Positions 1 to 6,131 of a DNA stretch of 10,742 nucleotides are shown one piece after another. The stretch's first letter is position 1. Every line of letters starts with the position of its first letter. The notes below the pieces were generated by a model that saw only the letters and a program-made list of their open reading frames with translations, was not told the origin of the DNA and searched no databases. Origin of the DNA: VRUG01 sp965372745 (GTDB lineage Bacteria > Planctomycetota > Phycisphaerae > Sedimentisphaerales > Anaerobacaceae); NCBI GenBank assembly GCA_965372745.1, contig CBDVDM010000042.1, forward strand, positions 1 to 10,742. The letters are read 5' to 3'. Both the position numbers and the translations under genes were made by a program.

Positions 1-621
1 CAAAGTGGAGAACGTATGGTTCCTTATTTCTGGAACATTTATACACTATCGGATGTGGGTGAGTACGACCACAATCAGGTTGCAGATGTCACTGCTGTAG
101 ACGGAAATGACATTTGGATATTATCAGATTCCAACACCTGTCCGGATGAAGAGGGCATAATAGGTCACCAGGTTTTGGATGCTGAGGGTCTGTATGATAC
201 TAACTCTTATAGCTTTAGCGTGTATCTTAGAAACCCAAATACGGTCGTCCCGGCAACCGTCAAGATAGGTTTTGACTACTATGAGACCAGTGGTTACCAG
301 GACGTCATTGGTGAGGACGTCGATGAAGTTACCGTTCCGGCAGATAATACGTGGTACAAATATAGCCATTCGGCCCTGAAGTGGTTAAACTCAGGAAAGA
401 TGGGTGTCAAGGTTAAAGTTCACGGTGCAATAATTCATGTTGACGATGCTGTTCTACACGATTTAGGCGTGGACATGTGTGGTTTGGCAGGGCGAGAGGC
501 TACCGACCAACTCGGCTATTTCCCGCGTTTACCAGGCGATCTGAATGGAGACTGCAAGGTGGACTTCGAGGATATGGAGGCAGTCGTAGAAGACTGGCTC
601 GAAAGCGTCATAATACCCTAA
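1..621 (+). CDS. 3' fragment of a secreted protein with a C-terminal dockerin-like EF-hand tail
   Basis: The reading frame is open from the first base of the window and ends with TAA at 619-621. The first ATG is at 16, but nothing resembling a ribosome binding site or signal peptide is visible, so this is most likely the end of a longer gene. The visible 206 residues start with an acidic, Tyr/Thr/Val-rich stretch with the alternating pattern of a beta-sandwich (SFSVYLRNP, then VKIGFDYYE, then NTWYKYSH), as in carbohydrate-binding or concanavalin-like modules. The last 29 residues hold one calcium-binding loop, DLNGDCKVDFED (ligand positions D1, N3, D5, D9, D12), followed by a short helix ending in W-L-E. 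In Phycisphaerae such single dockerin-like repeats sit at the C-terminus of many exported proteins. Position 6 of the loop is Cys where Gly is usual in EF-hands. The protein is presumably exported or surface-attached. Its enzymatic or binding role lies upstream of the window and is unknown. Confidence 0.8.
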   Translation, partial: QSGERMVPYFWNIYTLSDVGEYDHNQVADVTAVDGNDIWILSDSNTCPDEEGIIGHQVLDAEGLYDTNSYSFSVYLRNPNTVVPATVKIGFDYYETSGYQDVIGEDVDEVTVPADNTWYKYSHSALKWLNSGKMGVKVKVHGAIIHVDDAVLHDLGVDMCGLAGREATDQLGYFPRLPGDLNGDCKVDFEDMEAVVEDWLESVIIP

Positions 622-700
622 TTTGCTTTGTCCGTAATAGCAGGTTAAATTATGATGTAGTAGTATAGCCATTTTTAATGGTGTTAGTTAAAAGAAGGAT

Positions 701-738
701 ACAGGCTGTGCCGTTTTGCGGGCACAGCCTGTTTATTT
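701..738 (+). terminator. Strong rho-independent terminator after the dockerin-tailed gene
   Basis: A perfect 12-bp stem is formed by 701-712 (ACAGGCTGTGCC) and 721-732 (GGCACAGCCTGT), with an 8-nt loop at 713-720. The T-rich run TTTATTTT follows directly. It lies 80 bp after the stop codon of the upstream gene and about 120 bp before tRNA-Gly, so it separates the two transcripts. Confidence 0.85.
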
Positions 739-813
739 TCAAAACATTTCCCACCCAAAAGCAAACCTGAACAATTACAACTTGTTTTGTCAGGTATGAG
801 GCAGATTTTACAC

Positions 814-841
814 TTGAAGTTCAGTTACTGCTGATTATAAT
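814..841 (+). promoter_or_regulatory. Putative sigma70-type promoter of tRNA-Gly
   Basis: A TTGAAG box at 814-819 lies 16 nt before a perfect TATAAT at 836-841. Initiation 6-8 nt downstream would give a leader of roughly 8 nt before the tRNA 5' end at 856, which suits a separately transcribed tRNA. The rest of the gap from 622 to 855 holds only the terminator and A/T-rich sequence. Confidence 0.6.
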
Positions 842-855
842 ATGACTTGTTAAAT

Positions 856-926
856 GCGGGCGTAGCTTAATGGTAAAGCTCCAGCCTTCCAAGCTGATCA
901 TGTGGGTTCGATTCCCATCGCCCGCT
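856..926 (+). tRNA. tRNA-Gly (anticodon UCC)
   Basis: The 71-nt sequence folds as a complete cloverleaf. The acceptor stem GCGGGCG (856-862) pairs with CGCCCGC (919-925), and the discriminator is T926. The D-stem is GCTT/AAGC. The anticodon loop CTTCCAA (886-892) carries TCC at 888-890, and the T-arm has the loop TTCGATT (907-913). It decodes GGA, and by wobble other GGN codons. The 3' CCA is not encoded, so CCA-adding enzyme is needed. The first anticodon-stem pair is C881-A897 (positions 27-43), a mismatch. The T-rich stretch after 926 may help end transcription. I see no other stable RNA next to it. Confidence 0.95.
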
Positions 927-1039
927 TTCTCTTTTGTGTTTTATTGCATGTTAATACACTTGAGTATGCTATCTCATCAATCTTATTTACTCAAGCTGAC
1001 CGATTTAATACATAAAACTGCTTATACCAAGTCCGTTTA

Positions 1040-1163
1040 TTAAGTGCGCTGTTGTCATTTCGACAGAAGGGCCACGAAGTGGCTCGTAGCGGAGAAATCT
1101 GTTTTTTTAATAGATTTTTCGATTCGCCTACGGCTCGCTCGAAATGACACACGAGCGCATTAA
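1040..1163. repeat. Imperfect palindromic intergenic element with GTCATTTCGA ends
   Basis: The two ends are inverted copies. TGTCATTTCGA (1053-1063) matches TCGAAATGACA (1139-1149) exactly. Outside that, TGCGCT (1045-1050) pairs with AGCGCA (1154-1159), and TTAA flanks both sides. Inside is a second inverted pair, GAGAAATCT (1092-1100) with AGATTTTTC (1112-1120; one G-T pair), around a T-rich loop. A small hairpin GCCAC-GAA-GTGGC lies at 1071-1083. As RNA or a cruciform it would form one long branched stem. The combination of CATTTCGA ends and a GAGAAATCT core resembles a widespread class of dispersed intergenic repeats that I recall from Bacteroidetes, Planctomycetes and other draft genomes. 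That family link is from memory. Confidence 0.65.
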
Positions 1164-1208
1164 CTAATCGTAATTCGTATTAATTCCTTATCGCACAAGA
1201 TAGTTAAA

Positions 1209-1238
1209 TTAGTTGCCGACACAGTCGGCTTCAACTAA
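1209..1238 (-). terminator. carB: Hairpin downstream of carB, possible terminator
   Basis: TTAGTT plus GCCGAC (1209-1220) pairs with GTCGGC (1224-1229) and AACTAA (1233-1238), with a 3-nt loop and a 3-nt bulge at 1230-1232. It lies 66 bp past the carB stop on the carB strand. The sequence that follows on that strand (TTTAACTA) is only weakly T-rich, so termination is a guess. Confidence 0.35.
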
Positions 1239-1239
1239 C

Positions 1240-1266
1240 GAGATACGAAATACGAGTGACGAATCC
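1240..1266. repeat. Short heptamer tandem array (GARATAC type)
   Basis: Three 7-bp units run head to tail: GAGATAC (1240-1246), GAAATAC (1247-1253) and GAGTGAC (1254-1260). A partial fourth, GAATCC, leads into the hairpin at 1264. The same 7-bp period with other unit sequences recurs three times near the right end of the window. Confidence 0.55.
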
Positions 1267-1279
1267 CGATTCGTCGGGA
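1264..1279. repeat. TCCCGA-TTCG-TCGGGA mini-hairpin
   Basis: A perfect 6-bp G/C-rich stem (1264-1269 with 1274-1279) closes a TTCG tetraloop on the plus strand. There is no T-run on either side, so it is not a classic terminator. A near-copy with one G-T pair occurs at 10153-10168 inside another repeat, which suggests a small repetitive module. Confidence 0.5.
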
Positions 1280-1303
1280 CTCAAAACGGTCGGTTTGAGT
1301 GAG

Positions 1304-4300
1304 TTATTCGATGCCGGCATGATAGCTTTGCAGGGATTTTACAGGGGCATGCCCGGCTTGTCCTGCAGCTATTCCGGTGGCGGTTGCAGCAGCGGCGGCA
1401 GTAGTGGTTATGTATGGAATCTTATATTTGATAGCAGCCTTTCGGATATAAGAATCGTCGTGTTGGCTTTGTTTACCTATCGGTGTATTTACTATCAGTT
1501 GAATCTGTTTGTTCTTAATAGCATCAATAATATTAGGCCGGCCTTCATGTACTTTAAGAACACGTTCAGCTTTAATCCCTTTGTCAGTTAGATATTTTTG
1601 TGTTCCTTCAGTCGCCATAATGTTAAAGCCTAACTTGCTAAATGTTTTAGCTGTATCAGCAATTGATGTTTTATCCGGGTCGGCAACTGTTATTAAAACC
1701 GAACCTTTTGAAGGCAGTATCTGCTGGGTAGCTTCCTGGGCCTTGAGAAATGCCAGGCCATAGGAATCTGCCAGACCCAATACCTCGCCGGTGGAACGCA
1801 TCTCAGGCCCGAGCAGCGGGTCAACTTCCTGAAACATATTAAAAGGAAATACTGCTTCTTTTACTCCGAAGTGAGGAATCTTCTTTTGCTTTAGTTTCAG
1901 GTCGCCAAGTTTTTTGCCGAGCATAATCTGAGTTGCTGCTTTTGCCATTGATATTCCACATACCTTTGAAACTAATGGTACTGTTCTTGAAGCTCTCGGG
2001 TTGGCTTCCAGTACATAGACCGTATCGTCTGCGATTGCATACTGCATATTCATCAACCCGACAACGTTAAGCTCGGTTGCTATTTTCTTTGTATATTCGC
2101 AGATGGTATCGATGTGTTTTTGCGGAATCGATACCGGCGGTATCACGCAGGCTGAATCGCCGGAATGTACGCCGGCAAATTCGATATGCTCCATTACCGC
2201 AGGGACAAACGCATCGTTTCCGTCGGCAATGGCATCTGCTTCGGCCTCAATTGCATTAACGAGGAATTTATCTATCAGGATAGGCCTTTCCGGTGTCACG
2301 TCTACCGCAGCAGCTACATATTGACGCAGCATTTCTTCATCGTGTACCACTTCCATTCCTCGCCCGCCAAGTACGTATGACGGTCGTACCATTAGTGGAT
2401 ATCCGATTCGCTCTGCAATTTTCAGTGCCTGGTCGAGATTGCTGGCCATGCCGGATTCAGGCATCGGGATATTGAGTTTTTCCATCATTGCACGGAATTG
2501 GTCACGGTCTTCGGCCATGTCAATTGTTTCCGGTGTGGTTCCTATTATTTTAACGCCGGCCTCTTCGAGCTGCCGTGCGATATTCAACGGTGTTTGTCCG
2601 CCAAACTGGACAATAACTCCTTCTGGTTTTTCTTTTTCATAGATACTTAAAACATCCTCTACCGTCAGCGGCTCGAAATACAGCTTATCGGAGGTGTCAT
2701 AGTCAGTTGAAACTGTCTCGGGATTACAGTTAACCATTATGGTCTCGAAGCCCTCGTCTTTCAGGGTGAAAGCTGCATGTACACAGCAGTAATCGAATTC
2801 AATGCCCTGTCCGATTCGGTTGGGGCCGCCGCCTAACACCATAACCTTACGATTGTTGGTTGTACCTACTTTATCAGGAGCATTATAGGTTGAGAAATAA
2901 TATGCTGCATCTTCTACCCCGCTGACTGGTACAGGTTCCCATCCTTCGACTACACCAAGTTTGCTTCTTTGTTTGCGGATTTTTTCTTCAGTGGTACTGA
3001 GTATTTGAGCGAGATAACGGTCGGAGAATCCATCTTTTTTGGCCTGTGTTAAGAGTTCATCCGGGATAGTTTTACCCTTGTATTGCAATATTTTTTCCTC
3101 AAGCTCGACAAGTTCAGCCATTTGCCGGATAAACCATTCTTTGATATGTGTTCTTTCGTGCAGCAGCTCAATAGAAGCTCCTTTACGCAAGGCTTCATAC
3201 ATTATAAACTGACGCTCGCTTGTGGCGATGCTTACCATGTTCATTAATTCTTCCAGCCCGAGCTTGTTGAAATTCTTTGCGAATCCCAGGCCGTACCTGC
3301 CGTTTTCAAGGGAACGAATGGCTTTTTGGAATGATTCCTTATAATTTTTACCAATGCTCATTACTTCGCCGACAGCCCGCATTTGTGTTCCGAGCTTGTC
3401 TTCGGCACCTTTAAATTTTTCAAATGCCCAGCGGGCAAATTTAACCACCACATAATCGCCTGATGGTGTGTATTTTTCGAGGGTTCCATCACGCCAGTAT
3501 GGAATTTCATCAAGTGTAAGACCGCCGGCCAGCATTGCCGATACCAGGGCGATTGGGAATCCTGTTGCCTTGGAAGCCAGTGCCGATGACCGTGATGTTC
3601 TGGGATTGATTTCTATTACAACTACACGGTCGGTCTTTGGGTCGTGAGCGAATTGCACATTTGTCCCGCCAATAACTTCGATTGCATCAACAATATCGTA
3701 AGAGTATTTTTGCAACCTCTGCTGCAGTTCCTTACTTATAGTCAGCATCGGAGCTGTGCAGTATGAGTCACCGGTATGTACACCCATAGCATCGACATTT
3801 TCGATAAAGCAAACCGTTATCTTTTGGTTTTTAGAATCTCTGACAACCTCCAGTTCCAGCTCTTCCCACCCGAGAACGGATTCTTCGACCAGAATCTGGT
3901 CGACCAGGCTGGCGGATAATCCTCTGGCGGCAATAGTTCTTAGTTCGTCAACATTATAAACCAAACCTCCGCCGGTTCCACCCATAGTGTAAGCGGGTCG
4001 GATTACTACCGGATAACTAAGTTCGTTGGCGATTTTTTCAGCTTCTTCAATGCTGAACGCCGGCTCACTCTTTGGCATTTCGATGCCCAATTTGGTCATT
4101 GTTTTTTTGAACTCAATTCTGTCCTCGCCGCGTTCGATAGCGTCAATCTGGACACCGATTACTTTCACACCGTATTTTTTCAATACACCGGTTTTGGCCA
4201 GTTCTAACGAGAGATTTAAAGCGGTTTGACCTCCGAGATTTGGCAGCAGTGCGTCCGGCCGTTCCTTTTCGATGATTTTGGTCATGGTTTGCAGATTTAG

Positions 4301-4504
4301 AGGCTCAATATATGTTACGTCTGCAGTACCCGGGTCTGTCATAATCGTGGCAGGGTTGGAATTGACTAACACTATTTCATAGCCTAATTTGCGAAGAGCT
4401 TTGCATGCCTGGGTGCCGGAGTAGTCGAATTCACAGGCCTGACCAATAATAATGGGACCTGAGCCAATAATCATTACCTTGTGGATGTCATTGCGTTTAG
4501 GCAT
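1304..4504 (-). CDS. carB: Carbamoyl-phosphate synthase large subunit
   Basis: This subunit makes carbamoyl phosphate from bicarbonate, ammonia and two ATP, feeding pyrimidine and arginine synthesis in the cytoplasm. Ammonia comes from the glutaminase subunit CarA, which is not in the window. The protein is 1066 residues, the usual full length. The N-terminal half starts with KVMIIGSGPIIIGQACEFDYSG (9-30) and continues with ATP-grasp motifs MGGTGGG (174-180) and EINPRTSRSSALASK (298-312). The linker/oligomerisation part spans about 400-545. The second half repeats the pattern: VMVLGGGPNRIGQGIEFDYC (554-573), LGGRGMEV (712-719) and EANPRASRTVPLVSK (833-847). A C-terminal MGS-like regulatory domain (about 935-1066) contains NTPIG (1006-1010) and the D-D-x-x-I-R segment (1016-1021), the place where UMP or ornithine bind in the E. 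coli enzyme. The ATG at 4504-4502 is preceded, 7 nt away, by a perfect AGGAGG (4517-4512). The tail is Ala/Thr-rich around 1033-1042. Confidence 0.98.
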   Translation of the reverse strand: MPKRNDIHKVMIIGSGPIIIGQACEFDYSGTQACKALRKLGYEIVLVNSNPATIMTDPGTADVTYIEPLNLQTMTKIIEKERPDALLPNLGGQTALNLSLELAKTGVLKKYGVKVIGVQIDAIERGEDRIEFKKTMTKLGIEMPKSEPAFSIEEAEKIANELSYPVVIRPAYTMGGTGGGLVYNVDELRTIAARGLSASLVDQILVEESVLGWEELELEVVRDSKNQKITVCFIENVDAMGVHTGDSYCTAPMLTISKELQQRLQKYSYDIVDAIEVIGGTNVQFAHDPKTDRVVVIEINPRTSRSSALASKATGFPIALVSAMLAGGLTLDEIPYWRDGTLEKYTPSGDYVVVKFARWAFEKFKGAEDKLGTQMRAVGEVMSIGKNYKESFQKAIRSLENGRYGLGFAKNFNKLGLEELMNMVSIATSERQFIMYEALRKGASIELLHERTHIKEWFIRQMAELVELEEKILQYKGKTIPDELLTQAKKDGFSDRYLAQILSTTEEKIRKQRSKLGVVEGWEPVPVSGVEDAAYYFSTYNAPDKVGTTNNRKVMVLGGGPNRIGQGIEFDYCCVHAAFTLKDEGFETIMVNCNPETVSTDYDTSDKLYFEPLTVEDVLSIYEKEKPEGVIVQFGGQTPLNIARQLEEAGVKIIGTTPETIDMAEDRDQFRAMMEKLNIPMPESGMASNLDQALKIAERIGYPLMVRPSYVLGGRGMEVVHDEEMLRQYVAAAVDVTPERPILIDKFLVNAIEAEADAIADGNDAFVPAVMEHIEFAGVHSGDSACVIPPVSIPQKHIDTICEYTKKIATELNVVGLMNMQYAIADDTVYVLEANPRASRTVPLVSKVCGISMAKAATQIMLGKKLGDLKLKQKKIPHFGVKEAVFPFNMFQEVDPLLGPEMRSTGEVLGLADSYGLAFLKAQEATQQILPSKGSVLITVADPDKTSIADTAKTFSKLGFNIMATEGTQKYLTDKGIKAERVLKVHEGRPNIIDAIKNKQIQLIVNTPIGKQSQHDDSYIRKAAIKYKIPYITTTAAAAATATGIAAGQAGHAPVKSLQSYHAGIE

Positions 4505-4562
4505 AATAAATCCTCCTGATACATTATCTTATCCAAGCCGTAGGTTTTTGTAAATTCCGAGG

Positions 4563-4591
4563 ATTAGACCAAAAAAAAATTGTACTGTCAA
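4563..4591 (-). promoter_or_regulatory. carB: Putative sigma70-type promoter of carB
   Basis: On the minus strand a perfect TTGACA (4591-4586) is followed after exactly 17 nt by TCTAAT (4568-4563), 5 of 6 matches to TATAAT. The spacer includes a run of nine T residues. A start near 4556 gives a leader of about 50 nt up to the AGGAGG and ATG. I see no attenuator or PyrR-type antiterminator structure in that leader. Confidence 0.7.
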
Positions 4592-4643
4592 ACAAGAAAA
4601 ACTAACAAGCCGAATAAGAATATTAAATAAAAACTTAAGTCCC

Positions 4644-4671
4644 TTGCAACAGCATTCAGCAAAGTTATAAT
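4644..4671 (+). promoter_or_regulatory. hisF: Putative sigma70-type promoter of hisF
   Basis: TTGCAA at 4644-4649 is followed after 16 nt by a perfect TATAAT at 4666-4671. Transcription would start near 4678, leaving a ~60-nt leader. The promoter is divergent from the carB promoter, with about 52 bp between the two -35 boxes, so a single bound protein could influence both. Confidence 0.6.
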
Positions 4672-4685
4672 CAGACATGCTCTAA

Positions 4686-4697
4686 GTTCTGCAGAAC
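4686..4697. promoter_or_regulatory. 12-bp perfect palindrome in the hisF leader
   Basis: GTTCTGCAGAAC is a perfect 12-bp palindrome lying 14 bp after the -10 box and about 40 bp before the GTG start of hisF. It could be an operator or nothing. A 12-bp palindrome is expected by chance a few times in 10 kb, so position is the only argument. Confidence 0.3.
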
Positions 4698-4737
4698 CAG
4701 TTTGAAAATGTAAGATGTTTAGAGAAAAGGAGAAACA

Positions 4738-5499
4738 GTGGATAAGCAGGTCAGTATTATGCCGTGTCTGGATATGCAAAACGGCAGGGTGGTTAAGGGT
4801 GTTCATTTTGTTGATATTCGCGATGCAGGTGACCCGGTCGAATGTGCAAAGGCCTATTGTCAGGCTGGGGCGGACGAACTTGCCCTTTTGGATATAACAG
4901 CTACTGTTGAGAATCGTACAACGATGCTCGAGGTCGTCAAAAGGGTGGCGGAAGTTACAACCATTCCATTTACTGTTGGCGGGGGTATTTCTGATATCGC
5001 TTCAGCGGCAGCGGTTTTGGAAGCGGGTGCCGACAAAATATCAACCAGCAGTGCCGCTTTTCGCAAGCCTGAGATTATTAAGGAAATGGTATCAGAGTTC
5101 GGCACAGAGAAGATTATCGTTGCTATAGATGTAGATATAAACGAATCACTGCCATCAGGCTATGAAGTCTATATCGACGGCGGGCGAACCGCTACCGGTA
5201 TTGACGCTGTAGAGTGGGCAAAAAAGGTTGACGCTTTAGGGGTTCCTGTAATATTGCCGACCAGCAAGGCCGGCGACGGGGCCCAGACAGGATACGATAT
5301 TCCCATTATCAAGGCAATGGCTAATGTCTGTTCTGCCCAAATCGTAGCATCAGGAGGGGCCGGCAAAATGGAAGATTTTTATGAAGCAGTTCAGGCTGGT
5401 GCGACAATATTACTTGCAGCGTCAGTATTCCACTTTCATATTATCGATATACCACAATTAAAAAGCTATCTGCAAAAACAAGGCGTAACAGTAAAATAG
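4738..5499 (+). CDS. hisF: Imidazole glycerol phosphate synthase cyclase subunit HisF (divergent form)
   Basis: HisF uses ammonia from HisH to convert PRFAR into imidazole glycerol phosphate and AICAR, linking histidine and purine synthesis. The 253-residue length is normal and the sequence reads as one (beta/alpha)8 barrel. Landmarks are CLDMQNGRVVKG (10-21) with the catalytic Asp at 12, DITATVENR (52-60), FTVGGGI (78-84), AIDVD (129-133) with the second catalytic Asp at 131, and the phosphate-binding ASGGAGKME (204-212) and LAASVFHF (226-233). Start: GTG at 4738 with AAGGAGA (4727-4733) 5 nt upstream. Compared from memory with Thermotoga HisF, two of the four gate residues are changed: Arg5 corresponds to Ser6 and Glu167 to Val171. 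Glu46 and Lys99 are kept as Glu47 and Lys100. The usual TS-(I/M)-D-R-D-G motif is TSKAGDG, keeping only the second Asp (180). No hisH or other his gene is adjacent. HisF is by far the best call, but a specialised paralogue is possible. Confidence 0.88.
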   Translation: MDKQVSIMPCLDMQNGRVVKGVHFVDIRDAGDPVECAKAYCQAGADELALLDITATVENRTTMLEVVKRVAEVTTIPFTVGGGISDIASAAAVLEAGADKISTSSAAFRKPEIIKEMVSEFGTEKIIVAIDVDINESLPSGYEVYIDGGRTATGIDAVEWAKKVDALGVPVILPTSKAGDGAQTGYDIPIIKAMANVCSAQIVASGGAGKMEDFYEAVQAGATILLAASVFHFHIIDIPQLKSYLQKQGVTVK

Positions 5500-5523
5500 C
5501 ATATCCAGAAATCATGCTTTTTT
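5498..5523 (+). terminator. hisF: Weak rho-independent terminator at the hisF stop
   Basis: AGCAT (5498-5502, overlapping the TAG stop) pairs with ATGCT (5514-5518), enclosing an 11-nt loop, and a run of six T residues follows (5518-5523). The stem is only 5 bp. The T-run is also part of the left arm of a 12-bp inverted repeat. Confidence 0.4.
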
Positions 5524-5593
5524 AGGTACACAGCAGCTATATTTTTGCGATGTTTTATAAGAGCATGTGCATATAACTAACCCTAAAAAAGCA
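5515..5593. repeat. 79-bp imperfect inverted-repeat element between hisF and rrf2
   Basis: TGCTTTTTTAGG (5515-5526) and CCTAAAAAAGCA (5582-5593) are perfect 12-bp inverted copies separated by 55 bp. Nested inside, AGCTATAT (5535-5542) pairs with ATATAACT (5571-5578) with one mismatch, so the whole element can form a long interrupted hairpin. It may act as a two-way terminator or insulator between hisF and the pst operon, or be a small repetitive element. No coding frame is present in 5500-5711. Confidence 0.5.
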
Positions 5594-5653
5594 AAAATGC
5601 CGTTTTGGGCCATTCAGCGGGGCACAAAAAATATCGTTTTCTAAATTTTCGGT

Positions 5654-5682
5654 TTGACATTTACATTACGCTTCTCTATAAT
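5654..5682 (+). promoter_or_regulatory. Perfect-consensus sigma70 promoter of the rrf2-pst operon
   Basis: TTGACA (5654-5659), 17 nt, then TATAAT (5677-5682): both boxes match the bacterial consensus at all positions with ideal spacing. Initiation near 5689 gives a leader of about 25 nt that contains AAGGAG at 5702-5707. I find no Pho box near the promoter, which would be expected if PhoB activated it. A promoter this strong suggests control by repression, possibly by the Rrf2 protein encoded just downstream, but no clear operator dyad stands out. Confidence 0.85.
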
Positions 5683-5714
5683 GTTAATAGACTTGATATA
5701 GAAGGAGATCGATT

Positions 5715-6116
5715 ATAAAACTGACTACAAAAAGTGAATATTCGATTCTGGCACTTATTTATATGGTGAGGAACGATAGTAAAGATTTTATAAAAATAGA
5801 CGAAATTTGTTCCGGTTGCGAGATTCCCAGGAAATACATGGAGCTTTTATTTACGATTCTAAGACAGAGCGGCTACATAAAGACCAGGAGAGGTACCGGC
5901 GGCGGGTATAAATTGGCAAAGCCGGCATCAAAGATAACTGTCGCCGAAATAATAAGGCTGATGGACGGCGCCCTGGCAGCAACCGAGTCTGTAAGCAGGT
6001 ATTATTTTTCAGATACACCTTTGGCTAAGGAAAAGAAGATTCTAAACGTGTTTAAGGAAATCAGGGATTATATTTCAAAAAAACTGGAAAATTTAACGCT
6101 TGCTGATTTAGTTTGA
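5715..6116 (+). CDS. Rrf2-family transcriptional regulator, apparently with a non-AUG start
   Basis: This is a small winged-helix DNA-binding protein, the first gene of the pst operon. With the start placed at ATA 5715 the protein is 133 residues and begins (M)KLTTKSEYSILALIY, the hallmark N-terminus of Rrf2 proteins. The helix-turn-helix spans about 26-51, and the wing RRGTGGGYKLAKP (58-70) is diagnostic. The region after residue 85 lacks the three clustered cysteines that hold the Fe-S cluster in IscR and NsrR. The only cysteines are C32 and C35, within the HTH. The first ATG in frame is at 5763, which would remove helix 1. Between the in-frame stop at 5694-5696 and 5763 there is no ATG, GTG or TTG. 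AAGGAG (5702-5707) sits 7 nt before ATA 5715 and 4 nt before ATT 5712. The stop is 15 bp before pstS. The effector is unknown. Regulation of its own operon is an inference. Confidence 0.85.
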   Translation: MKLTTKSEYSILALIYMVRNDSKDFIKIDEICSGCEIPRKYMELLFTILRQSGYIKTRRGTGGGYKLAKPASKITVAEIIRLMDGALAATESVSRYYFSDTPLAKEKKILNVFKEIRDYISKKLENLTLADLV

Positions 6117-6131
6117 GCGGAATGTGGAAAA

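Larger units (their letters stand above)
927..1303. other. Gene-free stretch between tRNA-Gly and the 3' end of carB
   Basis: No reading frame here looks like a gene. The first ~110 bp are A/T-rich and featureless to me. The remainder holds a 124-bp imperfect palindrome (1040-1163), a hairpin (1209-1238), a heptamer array (1240-1266) and a second hairpin (1264-1279), listed separately. The tRNA transcript and the carB transcript converge here. Confidence 0.7.

Noticed and set aside
1256..1591. Plus-strand open frame of 111 codons, Ser/Gly-rich
   Set aside because: It lies almost entirely antisense to the carB C-terminal coding region and has no ribosome binding site. The Ser/Gly run mirrors the Ala/Thr codons of carB.
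5640..5715. Pho box or Fe-S-regulator (IscR-type) operator near the pst promoter
   Set aside because: I found no CTGTCAT-type direct repeat and no convincing dyad over the -35/-10 region.
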